Source: Limnomonas spitsbergensis (Eukaryota; Chlorophyta; Chlorophyceae; Chlamydomonadales). From it: 64,000 nucleotides of DNA. Below are positions 1 to 11,999 of the stretch, piece after piece. The position numbers were made by a program, and so were the translations under genes. The notes under the pieces were generated by a model. It was not told the DNA's origin. It saw only the letters and a program-made list of their open reading frames with translations, and did no database searches. Every line of letters starts with the position of its first letter. Position 1 is the stretch's first letter. The DNA lies in NCBI GenBank assembly GCA_037349105.1, contig JAYJMM010000028.1:3348001-3412000 (forward strand), read 5' to 3'.

Positions 1-131
1 TCCAGTAGGCCAGACAAAGCTGCTGGGCCATTCACAGCGTATTTGCAGGTCGCAACGACTCGGCTTAACGGCCCCTTAGCGCCTAGGAGACGGACACGTT
101 GCGGAACGCCTGCATGCTGTCTTAGCGCGCT

Positions 132-401
132 TTGAAGGGGGTTCAAGCTCTGCTCTCTTTCGCTCCTCTTCAATCCTCCGATATGTCTATTGCTGCACTG
201 CTGGATCTTGTCGAGAGTGATGAGTTGCTGCATTCGCCTGCCCGGCTGGAAGTCTGGAACATGTTTCAGGAATTCGAGCAGAGACCGCTGGCCAGGACGT
301 GGCCCTTCCATCGGAGCAAAATAAGTAAAGAAGGCACTGGGAAACGCGGCTTTCGAGGTCGAATGACGGCTATAATTTTTTTCACGCCCCAACATGCATA
401 G
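132..401 (+). CDS. Possible partial exon of unknown product
   Basis: An 89-codon open frame starting from TTG has a protein-like first half (SIAALLDLVESDELLHSPAR, then VWNMFQEFEQRPLARTWPF). Its last third looks random. It may be the end of an exon of a gene or element lying left of the window. No family was recognised. Confidence 0.15.
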   Translation: MKGVQALLSFAPLQSSDMSIAALLDLVESDELLHSPARLEVWNMFQEFEQRPLARTWPFHRSKISKEGTGKRGFRGRMTAIIFFTPQHA

Positions 402-491
402 GGGCGGATTTCAACTGGCGGGTTCAGGGTTTTGAGGTCGAAAATTGCGGTGATTCGCTTTAGGGTTAAAGGTTTTCGCTGCATTTTACGT

Positions 492-532
492 GGTGATACA
501 TTTGGTTATTCGTATAACCAAAGTGTATCACC
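492..532. repeat. Near-perfect inverted repeat (hairpin)
   Basis: Arms starting GGTGATACA and ending TGTATCACC pair over about 18 bases with one indel around a TCGT loop. It may be a cruciform or the remnant of a tiny inverted-repeat element. Confidence 0.5.
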
Positions 533-696
533 AATTCATCGTGTCACTACGGTATTCAAATCCGGGGTAAGCGAACCCTATCCGGTTTTACAGTAGGGTA
601 CTTTCATATACTGGTGCCGAAAACCATTTTAGGGGTTGCACCATTTTCGCACAACAACTGAGTTATCACGTGACATATTTTTATTTTTTCAAACCC

Positions 697-845
697 TGAA
701 AGCCCCTATTAAAAGTTGAGGCATGTGTGGCATGGGCTATTGTCGGCGTTCGTATTATTCGTAACAAGGAGGCGAACGTAGGCAAGACAAACAGAGAAGG
801 AACGGCCAAGCAAGTGAAAAAAGGCAGGGCTTTCACGAAATGTGT
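697..845 (+). repeat. Dispersed 220-250 bp repeat, partial copy 1
   Basis: The copy starts with the family's end (AAACCCTGAAAGCCC ... GGGCTA ... CGTTCGTA) and continues directly into its beginning (GGCGAACGTAGGCAAGACAAA, then GAAGGAACGG). This suggests head-to-tail units. The order matches the copies near 2.0 and 14.4 kb. Confidence 0.5.
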
Positions 846-1770
846 ACCGTAGATTTGATTTGCCTTCCCTCAAATATGAAAATATGATTTCTTTTAATGC
901 TGTCATCAAGGCAAACTTTCGACCGAAACTCTTGTTTTTTACTAAAATCTGGCGTTGACAATCGATAGTTAGTACTGGATCCCTCAAAACCCCAAACAAC
1001 GGTAGTTATGAGGGAAGGCAAAACAAATCTACAGTAGTGGTCATCCTCAATACTTCACTCTCTGACCAACAGTTCACTCTACACCTATGTGATATGCCCG
1101 AAAAGCCTGCTCTATAGGGCCGCCCATCCTGGCAACCCTCAAATGACTTAAGTGTACCCAATTACATTGGGTCGGTATCAGCGCTGGATTGGGGGATTAA
1201 ACGCCTATCAAGCCTTCAAGACTTCGAGTAAGCCATGCTTACATTGAACACATGCTGACCTCTATAGTGATTTCCAGAGCCAACAGATCTTCGGGCTGCG
1301 GCCGTTGCCACTTTTCCTCGAACGCTCACCTTATGTTTGTTGGTGTCTTCCGCTCTTGTCTCCTCGCTCCCCACTTAATTGGTATACCCATGTCTCCTTA
1401 GTCGCTCCCCGCTCCATGCTCCCCGCTCCCCGCTCCCTTCAAATGGTCAATCCAGCCACCTCACGGGTGCAGTTACCACGTACTTGACATCAAACAACGT
1501 CGAATTCCCGGTCACAACTAGCGCATGTTTCTGCGACTTTCCTCCTTGATGTTTAAATGATCACGAGTCAATATTCCAAACATAATGTCAGCTTGCAGTT
1601 TAACCTATACCAATGCACCTTGGAATCGGTGGTTGGCCCGGGGGTCACTGCAGTGTTTTCTCAATTACCGGGACCATCATCAAAATCTACCGATCCAACT
1701 CACAAGCCAGACAAACATGAGTACCTCGTTGCCAAGCCATATTTACGCAATTCGAACTATGGGTATGCTG
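846..1770. other. No recognisable gene
   Basis: Only short random-looking frames are present. A run of CTCCCCGCTC-like repeats lies at about 1365-1440. Nothing else could be supported. Confidence 0.4.
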
Positions 1771-2245
1771 AGAAAGCACCACGCACTGACAAGACGCATG
1801 CCACTCACATCAGGACAGGACGCACGGCGGTCGTGTCACGCGCGGCGACACCACGCATCATGTGGGGGTGGGCACCATCATGGGCGCGCCTCGGAGACGC
1901 AATTCACCCTGAAAGCGCTATGACCTCACCCACCAAACCCTTAAAACCTACCCAATTTATGGAGAAATTGGGCTACTGACGACGTTCGTTACTAGGGGGC
2001 AAACGTAGGCAAGGCAAACGAAGAGGTAACGGTCAAGAAAAAAGAAAAGTTTGGATGGCACGATAAGTGTGATGTGACGCACCCCTCTTAGCCGGGCCAG
2101 ACCTGACTCGACGTTTGCATCTACGTCCCGCGCCTCGGGAACGCAGTCGACCCTTAAAGCGCTAGGACCGCATCCGCCAAACCCTGAAAACCCTCCTCTT
2201 ACGGCGAGGCACTTGGGCTACTGACGACGTTTGTAACAGGGTGTC
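1771..2245 (+). repeat. Dispersed repeat, two tandem diverged copies
   Basis: Two consecutive units each end GGGCTACTGACGACGTT(C/T)GT, at about 1970-1990 and 2216-2236. Each contains GCCTCGG-ACGCA, then AAGCGCTA, then CCAAACCCT. The second unit opens with GGCAAACGTAGGCAAGGCAA at about 1998. The ORFs reading through here are by-products of the repeat. Confidence 0.55.
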
Positions 2246-2551
2246 CCCACCACCAGACTTATACTTTTTCGGCGGTGTATACCATGGCTGTCGCTTTCCC
2301 CAGCAGCGTAGCTTGGCTCCATGCGAGATATCGCGACCCATGTTGTCGAGATTACACAGGTTTCTTGATACATAATATGAAATCCGTCTAGATACGAGGG
2401 AGGATGTCAAGCTGAGCTGCTATGCTGGCTGGAATAGGTTCAAAACTGAAAGGGATCTAAGTTCTGGCTGACTGGTATGGACACAGAGAGCCGGGATCAG
2501 AGACGTTCGAAGGGACGGGGGATCATCAGAGGTGTTCAAGAGATTACAAGG

Positions 2552-2680
2552 GGTGGCACTCTAGTTCGTCAGGCTAGGGCAAGGAGAATGACAGTGGTGG
2601 CACACTAGTTCGTAAGACTAGGGCAAGGAGAATGACAGTGGTGGCACATTAGTTCGTAAGACTAGGGCAAAGAAAAAGGC
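2552..2680 (+). repeat. Three tandem 44-bp repeats upstream of a TATA box
   Basis: The unit begins GGTGGCAC and contains TAGTTCGT, CTAGGGCAA and GAATGACAGT. Units start at 2552, 2596 and 2640. The TATA motif follows at 2692. Enhancer-like tandem repeats before TATA are common in LTR U3 regions. Confidence 0.6.
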
Positions 2681-2691
2681 AGAAGGCCTAG

Positions 2692-2699
2692 TATAAATA
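2692..2699 (+). promoter_or_regulatory. TATA-box candidate (TATAAATA)
   Basis: A canonical TATAAATA directly follows the 44-bp tandem repeats, but no long ORF lies downstream. It is best explained as the promoter of a decayed LTR element (solo LTR). The LTR boundaries were not found. Confidence 0.35.
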
Positions 2700-2972
2700 G
2701 AGAGACACGAGAGGGTTCAACTGCCGTAGGAAGATCAACGTTCAACTTCTAACTACCGAAGGAAAGTCTAGTCGACAGGTTAACTACCGAACGACCGGGA
2801 ATGAAGGGTGAAACCCTTACAAAAACACGGGTTCCTAGGGCTTTTTCCAACATCTTCTGAAGGTAGCATGCTCGCAAACTGATTAGTCACGATATCGCCC
2901 ATGAAGCTAGGCTTCCGTTTGATAGAATAACTGCAAGAAATCTCGTCGACACCCAAGAATTGTGACAATTCG

Positions 2973-3027
2973 CGCCCGCGGAAACTTTAACTTCCAAACA
3001 CACGATTTCACATGCTTTCCGCGGGCG
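2973..3027. repeat. 12-bp perfect inverted repeat
   Basis: CGCCCGCGGAAA at 2973-2984 is mirrored by TTTCCGCGGGCG at 3016-3027 with a 31-nt spacer. The function is unknown. Confidence 0.5.
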
Positions 3028-3199
3028 GGAACGTCCACGCTTCTTTCGTCACTGCACTGTTGTGCCACATTTTTTATAAACCGAAAGTCTAGCTTCATGA
3101 CCGAAATCGGCATTTCCACATCGACGAATTGACATGTTTGGGCAGCGCGATTCTAAATTTCATGGGCCCGGTCGCTCCACCGCCGAGCCTGACCAGGAA

Positions 3200-3410
3200 A
3201 GCGTGGGTCTGGTGGTGGGGACAGCAAACAAAGAGGGAACGGAAAAAATAAAGAAGAGTTCGGCCGGCACAAAGAGTGTGATGCCACGTATCCGTCCAAG
3301 ACGGGCCAGGCCTGACGCGTGGGCCTGACGCGACGTCTGCCTCAACGCCCCGCGCCTCGTTAACGCAGTCGACCCTAAAAGCCAGCCTAAAAGCCGGAAC
3401 CTCTTCACTC
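3200..3410 (+). repeat. Dispersed repeat, partial copy
   Basis: Shared blocks appear in family order: GGGACAGCAAACAAAGAGGG-like, AAAGAGTGTGATG, CCAAGACGGGCCAGGCCTGA and CTCGTTAACGCAGTCGACCC. The copy breaks down near 3380. The family's end motif CTGACGACGTTCGTA recurs alone at about 3873-3888. Confidence 0.5.
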
Positions 3411-4490
3411 AAATCCTAAAACATCACATCATACCGTAGACGTTCTTTGTCTTCGTGTGAGTCAAATAAACGGCAGTGTGTTTTAAATCGCAGGGCCAAA
3501 AAGTAGATTCTATCAAGCCGCACTCAGGGGTCATCAACTGTTTGATGTTACTCCGCGTAGCCACTTAAACGAAACTGGCGCTTCGCTGGCGAGATAAACA
3601 TAGCAACTGCAGGGTAGGTGAGAACGCACAGAATTATTAATCATGACCATCAAAAATTCAGAAGACCGGTACCGCTGTGGGAAAGTGTGGAGGGGTGTAC
3701 GACATCTGTCCTCAACACAAAAAATCCAGATTTTCATAATTAATTTTAGCTGCGCGACCTTAAGGTAATTAATTAATAAACCGCGTGCTGTTCCGCGCGG
3801 GCCAATGAACATTACACATTTGCACGGTGCGAAGGCAAAGGGCGTCTACGGCATGGGTCTACGGTATGGGCGACTGACGACGTTCGTAGAAACGGCCACT
3901 TGGCTGACCCCCGTCAAAAACCTGTCACATATGACCATATACCTGTTGTGATCAGTAGCGAACGCATACCTGCTGGGAAGTGGCAGAATGTCTCACACAG
4001 AATACGCAAGTGCTCTTTAAGCGCTGGCATTTGATTGAGTACAAATTATAGCTTTAAACCCTCGGCCCCGAAATCCAACCGACTGCCACGCTTTGGAAAA
4101 GGTGCAAGTCAATATACCTGTGGCGGCGAAATGATCATTGTACCCCCACTCCAGAGAACTGTTGACAGAATGCTGTATAATTGTGTGGTTCTACATAGCT
4201 CTAGGGGTTCAGTTCAGGGTCTCAGGTTTGGTCCGAGCCTGTTGATTGCTACGTTACTGTATATGATTTAAGCTGCATTGGCGTAAATACCCATGCCTAC
4301 AACAAGAACAAGTACAACACAACAGACAAGTCATGCAGCTGTCGCACAAGATCACACTTGTCACAGATGCCGTCGTGCCTATCCAATGTTAACTCTAAGA
4401 ATGCCCACACCACCCAGCGCCCCCGTAAGGCTGCCACTCCTCCCCCGTTGTGTCAGCATCCGATAATGCCCCTCGTCCAGCCACTGCCCT
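3411..4490. other. No recognisable gene
   Basis: Only short ORFs without family resemblance are present. The right end is the 3' flank of the DUF789 gene. No TGTAA motif was found for that gene here. Confidence 0.35.
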
Positions 4491-7400
4491 TCAGGTGCGG
4501 GTGTTGAAGAATTCGAAGTCAGGGTGGTACTGCCGAACCTCCTCTGCGCCTTCTCGCCCTAGCACGCGAAGCCCGTAGCCGCGTGCAATGCGCTCAGCGG
4601 TGCCCTGCATATCACGGAGGTGCCCCTGCCATGCAGCGTCCATGGCCGGCGGATGCATATGCTGCGAACGGCGCCCGTTTCCGCTGTGAGGCCCCGCTGC
4701 CTGCCTGGCCGCTAAGGCATCATCATCGCAAAGCGCCTCTAGCCACCGCTCGCCGTGCATGTTGTACCACTTGAGGCCCACCACCTTCAAGTATGAAAGG
4801 GGTGTGGAGATTAAGAGCACATGTGAGGACCCCTGCCACATATCTCAGGCATCTAGGACCTCTCAAGGCTCACTACGAAGACATGTGTGTGGAAGCAGTG
4901 TGGAGGTATGCAACATAAGTTTGGATCCCTATATTTTTCCTGTCTCCTTTGTCCACTGGAACCAGTTTAGTGCCTCCTTTCGGTGCTAGACATACTCGTA
5001 TCAGTCGGACTCTGTATTATTATTTTTTGTAAGTTCGCTTTTCGTCTGAAAGCTAATTAGCAAATCACGCAATTCGATTTACTGGTACGTTTTCCTGATT
5101 GGAACCTGCTTTTGTTTACGATCAATGGTTTGATTTTGCTCAAGAACCACTGAAAATAGCAATCCCTGGCTCATTTCACCCCCAACAGAGCCTATCCAAC
5201 AGCCGCCAGGGTCATGGCCTCCTAGATCACTTGTGCAATTGGGAGGCCCACATAGTGTACAGATGAAGAGGCTTGCGTCTTTCTACGACTAGCCCTTGTC
5301 TTCTTATTCGTCTAAGGGATGAGGCGGGGGCCGCTCGAAGATAATCTCCACGTCCAGATCAACACCTGGATCGACAGGTTGGCTTATTCCAACAGTGGCA
5401 GATGTTGGTCTTGGATAGAGAACTCCCGCATCAGCTGGCGCCTATGCAGTCGGATGAGGTGCTGAGGGTGCCAGGCATCGTTTTTTCTTTGCTCTGGCTA
5501 ATGTCTAGGTATAAGCTGCCTTGTCATATCGATAGCATCTTGATGCCAAGGCAACGTACTAGCGTACACAATACTCGAATCAGTATCGGTGCGATGAATG
5601 GCGCTACGTTCTGTGCTGGCGTCTTTTTTCTCAGGGTCGGGCAAAATCATTTGTTTCACGGTTCATTTTATTTTGGTGCAAATAATTATCGGAATCAGCC
5701 ATTCGATTCCTTCAAAACAAAACCAAAACAAGAAATAAGACGGTCATAATTTACCAAGGGTGCCTCATGCCTGACTGCTGGCGTGTCGGGACCTCAACAG
5801 CCAAATGTTTCCTGTGGCCAGGAACTAACCTGCCACAGTGGTTCTTCTCCAGAGAGTTCGGTTCACTAGGTCCCCCTTGACCTTTACAGAGCTTAGACAC
5901 AAAACACTTACCTGCAACGGCATAATGGCCACCGGCCGATGCTGCCCCTGCTCCAGCGCCGCAAGCGCCCGCTGCATGCTAATGACTAGGGGCGCAAAGC
6001 TGTGGAATGTGAGGAAGCGCGCACACAGCGGGGCGTCCGGGATTCTGTAGACCGGGTACCAAGCGACAGAGAACCAGGATGCAGGGTGCAACTCTGATAT
6101 CCGTGTGTCGCGGAGGAAGCTGCCTTGAAGCTGCTGATCCTTGGCAGGCTTCCTCTGCTCCAGGGGTGACGGCAGGGGTGGCGGCTGCAGGTGCGGCCCC
6201 TCGACCTGGCTGCACCCACCAAGGTGTGCCACTAACCCATGAGCATCGTCGTCTGCACAGCCCTTCACAGAGTCCTCTTCCTTTGGTGACAGGCCTGCGC
6301 CGGAGGCGGCCTGCTGCTCTTGCCGCTGCTTCAACTCGGCCTGATGTTGCGCCGCTGCCAGCTTCCCGATGTGCTCGTACAGGGGCGTCCGGTTGAAGGG
6401 CAGCTCAGACTCAAAGTACTCAAACTTGAGATGCATATGCTTGGGCCACCCCTCAGTGTCCGACACGTACATGCTGCGTTCCAGAGCAAGCAAGCGTGAG
6501 CCACAATATTGCCATCATTGTCATTATCCAAGAGCAGCCATAGAAATCCAATGTAGAGGGTGCAGGACCAAAAAAACACTCAGTGCCCTTTAGGATAAAC
6601 ATGAACCTTACCGTACGCGTTGCAAGCCTTCGCGCACCCCCAAAATATAATAATTAAATTTACTGTGCGTCCTTTTATTCGTTTGCGCCAGGTCAGTGGC
6701 ATCCACGTTTGATAAATACCGGTTATAATTTTGGTATCCCTCACACTTCAACATCGTAAATTAAAAAAGGAAGGTGAATCTGTAGTTCCCCGTGTTTTCA
6801 TTTCCTGGCCATCTTTCAGTCTGTCTCTAAGCTATTGATGCATACTGTTCCCTCCCCCGACATGAGACCAATACCGGTACAATAGATATATGAAATGTAC
6901 AGCCCTCCTCCCTGCTGCCTACCTGTTGGTGTTTGGCCCGTCCTTGGGCGACACAGGCGTGAAGAACTGCATTGCTGAAAGGTAGGGGACAAAATAACAC
7001 CAGGATGGACCGCGCTGCCCGCCTAGCGCATACACCTCCCTTCCAAACAGCGACGGCTCCGCAAAGAAGCGCCACACCGCCTCGATGCTTAGCTCCTCCA
7101 GTGCTTGTTGCATGGGGAGGCTGGGATCCAGGCTTAGCATGGGCGTCACCTGTTCACGGGGAAAGCGGGCGGGCGGGGATGATTTAACAGACTAGCTGGA
7201 TTGCGAAGCCAGAGAGCCAGGCAATACAGCACACGCAGCTTGCAGGAGCAGCAGTGCTTGCGTCAGTGATTTTCATCATGCCCAGTCTCAGTTCCCTGCC
7301 AGCCCGGTTAGAGTGCCCTCCAAATCTATCAGAGAAAGATTATAAAACAAAAGGTCGCATGGGGGAAACTAAAAATGAAATTGATGCGCAGCCCACCTAA

Positions 7401-9516
7401 CCAGCGTCCTATCCTCATGTCAGCAGCCGTGAGGCCAAGTGCCTTTTTCCGGCTGAGAGGCTTAAACTGACCAGCAGCCCCCCCAATGAAAAAAAAGGCC
7501 TGATTGTGAACACCTTAGATTGCTGAGCTTCTGAATATATGTTGGAGAAAACACACAGATGTAAGGGCAGTACATGCGGGAGAAATGGGCGGTACACAGG
7601 GTTGAGGGCAGTTCATGCGAGGTAACTTGCCAGTGTAACCTGGGGATAGGAGCAGTACAAGCGGGGCACATATGAAGTACATTCCAGATACAAACAGCCT
7701 GAATGGAGCTGGTCCACAGACCAGACAGGTCAGTGCTCAAACGAAATGGCCAGGATTTGCAGCAGCGTCCGTTTTACTGCAGACCCCTCCAAACTCAAAC
7801 CAAGAACCTATTGCTTTCAAGGCAATCACTGAAGAGCAAGGGTCCCTCAAAATGTTTTAAAATCTGCCAACCCTAAAACAGTGTGCCATTTTAACTGCCT
7901 CTACTCGCCTGCTGCAGAAAACGCTCCAGGTCGGTGGTCCCAGCCGGCTCCTGACTGGAGGACACCGGCGCGTGCATCTGCCCCGCTGCCCCACCCACTT
8001 CCCCGGTAGAGGCCTGCAGGCCAGGGCTCGCCACTCGGGATGGCGGCCGCTCGCTGAGGGGATGCGGGCACATCTGGCCGCCACCTACCCTCCCGCCTGC
8101 CTGCTGCCTGGAGGCCTGGGTAGGACCACCGCCGGGCGTGCGATTGCGTATCCCGCTTGCGCCTCCGCCACCTTTCCCTGCCACAGTCGTCCCCGGAAGC
8201 TGCGCACAGGCCGAGGCCACTCTCTGAGGCAGCTTTTCCCGAACGCGCGCGCTGTCCCTGTCTGAATCTCCTCTCACAGCATATTGCAGCTCGTCCACGG
8301 GGGTCTTTGTGCTCATAAGGCCGTCACGATGTGCAGCAGCTGCTGGCGTGAGCGCTATGGACGCAGCTGCTGCAGTGGCTGCTGAGGAGGCCAGGCCATT
8401 TTTTGCCTGCAGATCAGGCCCGCTGATCTCAAGATTGAGCCTCCCAAATGCTGCAGATCCAGCACATCCTATGGTAGATCCAGAGGTGGATCCAGTGTTT
8501 TCATCCAGGCTCAGACTCTCGGCAGGCCCAGTCAGCAGCCCAGACCCAGCCATGGACCCACTGCCACTCTCACGCTGATCCCTCTTGGCGGCAGAACTGT
8601 CATGACTACCCTGATGAAGGACATTGCTGGATGGACTTTGGTGTAGGCACGCAGCAGGGTCCCCCCCACCGGGCCACTGGTTGCTGCGGGAGGGACCAGG
8701 CGAGCCGGCGAGTACAATGTATGGCCGGGCAGGCGGGCTGCTGCTGCTACCACTCGACCTAGCGGCGTTTGGCGCGTCGCTGGCAGGAGGAGACGTCAGG
8801 TTGGATGAACTGTGCAGCACAGGCAGGGGCAGGAGGGGAGGTAGCTCCAGTGGCTCAGCAACCGCCCACGGGGCGTCAATAGGTCCCTCTGGCTGGGGCT
8901 GCTTCACCGAGGTGGGGGCGACCACAGCATCGGGGAAACTTGCTGGCACAGGGTCTGGCAGTTTCGATGTCTGCTGTTGAGACATAATTACTGGCACCAG
9001 CGACAAGGCCTGGCCCTTAGTCGACGCAGCAGCATGGACATTGACGTGACCGCTGCTGGCAGAGCTTGTACTGAGAGGGCTCTGTACCGCTCCGTTCCAC
9101 AACTTGCTGTTCAGATAGCCCGGAGAGTGACTTTTTCCATTCGGCAGGGAACCCGGGGATCTCGAGGGCTCGTGGCTAGTGTGGTTGGGATGTCGGTACA
9201 CACTCGTCGCCACCTGCGTCGGCGGCGGCTGTGGCTGCGTAGCACTGGTGGTTCCGGAGCTACTGCTTGAGCTTGCCAGCGGGCGTTGCCAGGCCTCGCT
9301 GGTCGAAGAATTCGTCAGCTGCATAGCAACGAGGTTACCGTGAGATTCGCGGGCTGGCAGAGGGGCTACGTCTGCCAGCGCCCCCGCTTTTGCCTGCTGC
9401 TCAGCGGCCATTACAACCCAGCCGCCAGCTTCTTGCAGCCCGCCTAGCTCCAATGGCCCCCGCTGCTCGGCCCCGCTGCGATCATGCCTCTGCTTCTTGA
9501 TCGCAGCTGTAGCCAT
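4491..9516 (-). CDS. DUF789 family protein, four exons
   Basis: Inferred exons in sense order are 9516-7909, 7149-6923, 6473-5912 and 4784-4491. They keep frame and give about 896 residues ending in TGA. Exon 1 is a long low-complexity Ser/Pro/Gly/Ala region that ends in LERFLQQ, the motif that usually opens the DUF789 domain. Exon 2 has a YFVPYLSAMQ motif. Exon 3 has FEYFESELPFNRTPLYEHI and SWFSVAWYPVYRIPDAP followed by FLTFHSF. Exon 4 ends HPDFEFFN. These are the conserved DUF789 blocks in family order. The role of the family is unknown. Intron 1 appears to use a GC donor (CAG/GCGAGT), because the nearby GT breaks the frame; the other donors are GTAGGC and GTAAGT. The ATG at 9516 is the first in-frame one considered. 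The frame stays open upstream, so the 5' end is uncertain. Confidence 0.8.
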
Positions 9517-9623
9517 GTAATGCCCACTGCCAGAGCCGCTGGCGCCCTTTCGGTCAATTGGCCCGCCACTGCCACCATCACCACCATTCCCACCGGGCCG
9601 CTGGCCAGGGGACTGATCGCTGC

Positions 9624-11169
9624 TCAGAAATCCTTCGCCACCACCGCTGCAGGCGGCACTGCTGCTGCTGCCAGCTGCGTATACAGATCCAGCATGCCCT
9701 GAAGCTCCGGAACCTCCACCTTCAACAATGGTGTAAGCAACAGCAATGCCATGTCAGTCCATGCCATCAAGTACATCATGTGTGCTTCTGGCGCACACCT
9801 TTCTGACACTACCACGGCCCTTGGCGTGCCCCACTGCTCATCCCAAACCACTTTTGCATGAAGAGGCCTATCATTGGGCCCGAGGGTATTCGTAGCCCGT
9901 CCTCACTGCCGGAAAGGCCAACACTCCTGAAGCTAGCTGGAAACAAATACAGGGCTTTGGAGTCTAAGCGGCAGAAGTCCCATGCAAAGGCTACAACCGC
10001 GTTGAAAACACCAGATCAGGGTGACGGAATCCCAAATCCAGAACAGAGCACCAGATACGTGATATTTTGTGTAGTGTTGGGGACGGGAGTCGGCAAGCAT
10101 GGTAGGGCGCTTTTGCGATGTAGCATGCAACGAACTGAAGGACAGAGGGGCCATTGAAACTCGAAGTCATGGAGTGAGATCATGTTCAATGGTGGTTTTT
10201 ATTTCAGGGCAATGTAGCTGCAGTTGAGCTTCAACCCAGCCAACCTACAGTATGGAAGGAATAAATGCTGCATGCCCCGCTGCTTTGGCAAACGACCGTA
10301 CAAGTCAAACGTTGGTCTCAATTGGCTCACTGGTGACCACCGGGTGGTCAAGTGCTAAATAAATGTTGGTGAGGACACATAAGAAGGATACCCATGCGCA
10401 CCTGGATGTCTACGTACTGCTTGATTGCTATCACACAGCATGGCGACCTCGCTGGCGGTAGCTGTAGCTGCCACATCTCTGATTGCATCACAGCTGAGGG
10501 GAGGTAGCTCCTGCTCGGCAGCCTGCTTCATCTTATTTGTCTTCGTAGACAACCCTTTCCCAGACCCTGCGTCCGTGTTCCTGGGGCAAAGCTCCTGCCG
10601 CTGCTCGGCTGCTGCTTTCGTCGCTCCGTCTCTATCAAGCTCTCCGGCGATGGCGCTGCGGTCGGGCGTGTCTCTAGCGTGGCTCCGTACTGCAATCGAT
10701 GCCTCATCCAGCGCGCACTGGTGCACGATTGCCAGCGTGAAGACCACACGGACAAGAGCTTCAGCTGTATCTGTAAACAGATTATTAACCTTTAGCGGGC
10801 CAAAAAGTCGCCAGCAAGAGCCCATGCACGGCGGCATGGCAGTGAGACCAGGGCGATGTGTGAAAGAGCGTTGCATGGGAGCCTACCACGCTCAAACTCG
10901 TAGGGCTCTGGTTGGTCCAAAGGCACGGGGCTGGCGCAGCTGGAGCTATTCGGAGCGAGGTCCGCGATGAACCTGGTATGGTGTGTCTGTAAATTATGGA
11001 TGAACTGCAGATACTGGCTGATATCTGCACCACAATCGCTACCACTGAAGGCAAACAGAGGTGGGATGGCACGGCCTTGGCTGAAGATCTTTAACTGCCA
11101 CTGGCTCGCATCACAATCAGCGTTTATTGCAATATTGATTGCCCTGGCGGTGAATATACACTTTCTCAA
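9624..11169 (-). CDS. Unassigned exon-like ORFs, minus strand
   Basis: Three minus-strand open segments look protein-like but are not assigned to a family. 11169-10900 carries SQWQLKIFSQGRAIPPLFAF and ends PYEFERG before a GT. About 10772-10415 begins after a good acceptor (ctgtttacag) and has EALVRVVFTLAIVHQCALDE followed by a Lys/Gln/Ala-rich stretch, ending near a GTACGT. 9851-9624 has HMMYLMAWTDMALLLLTPLL. They could be exons of a separate gene just upstream of the DUF789 gene, or 5' exons of that gene. The joins were not resolved and no function is proposed. Confidence 0.3.
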
Positions 11170-11372
11170 TCACACTAGCTGCCAACCTAATCGACTTGGA
11201 CCTCGTCCGGGCCCGGAGATGCTTCTTGCCAATAATTGAAATTTGGGCTTCACAAGGCGGCCTCACAGCTAGCCGTATTTTTTAACGCGACCTATCCAAG
11301 CGCACTGTCTCCCCCTGTCCTTACTGACCCACACTAGTCCCATTTCCCTTTCCAGGGTATACAGACTGGGGC

Positions 11373-11690
11373 TTGGACGTCTCGTCAGCCTGTACTCCCC
11401 AAAATCCACGCCGCGTAGGCGTTCTCTTTTCTTTTCAAAAGGACGGCGACTTTGCAGGGCTGCTCGCGCAAGCGATACGCACCTTCAAAGAGAGAATGAA
11501 AGCAGACGCTAAAAAGCGTGAACTTTCAGGAAGTACGGCAGGGCGACCTCACTCATCCTTAGTCAGATCAGGTCCAGTCCCCCGGTCTGATCCATCCTCT
11601 GCTATGGCAGATATATTCTCAGCTTTGGATCGATCCTCTACTTTGCCAGATGTGACACAAAATCTGTATTCCAAAATGTTCATGACATAA
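11373..11690 (+). CDS. Short unknown ORF ending in a LINE tail
   Basis: A 105-codon frame contains an amphipathic Lys/Arg-rich stretch (AGLLAQAIRTFKERMKADAK) and a Ser/Pro-rich tail. It follows a plausible acceptor (ccctttccag at about 11346-11355). It ends exactly where a LINE 3' tail begins at 11686, so it could be an exon interrupted by that insertion. No family was recognised. Confidence 0.2.
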   Translation: MDVSSACTPQNPRRVGVLFSFQKDGDFAGLLAQAIRTFKERMKADAKKRELSGSTAGRPHSSLVRSGPVPRSDPSSAMADIFSALDRSSTLPDVTQNLYSKMFMT

Positions 11691-11950
11691 CACCTCTGGG
11701 CCATGCTGAAATGAAGCTCGGCCACGTCGACAGACAAACAGACAGCTAGGAAAGTCAAGGGAAAAGTCATAAGAAGAAAGAAAGGATAGCAAGTTCACAC
11801 ACACACACACACAAAAACACAAAGGTCGGGCAAACCCCTGCCCCTGTATCCCCTGCCCCTGAAGAGACTAGCCTTCAAAAAGCTCAACTAAAAGAACAAA
11901 ATCCAGGGCCTCCCACCCCTGCCTGCGGGCTCTCCGACGTCCTGTCATGT
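11686..11950 (-). mobile_element. 5'-truncated LINE 3' end
   Basis: On the minus strand the sequence runs from a CCCACCCCTGCC-like block through purine-rich plus-strand DNA to the family 3' terminus. On the plus strand that terminus reads TGACATAACACCTCTGGGCC. The same terminus recurs at 12.77, 27.37, 42.17, 42.82 and 43.52 kb and, inverted, at 61.95 kb. Confidence 0.6.
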
Positions 11951-11999
11951 TGGCAGGAAAAGGAAAGGAAAGGAAGCAAAGACTAGAAGAAAGACAGAG

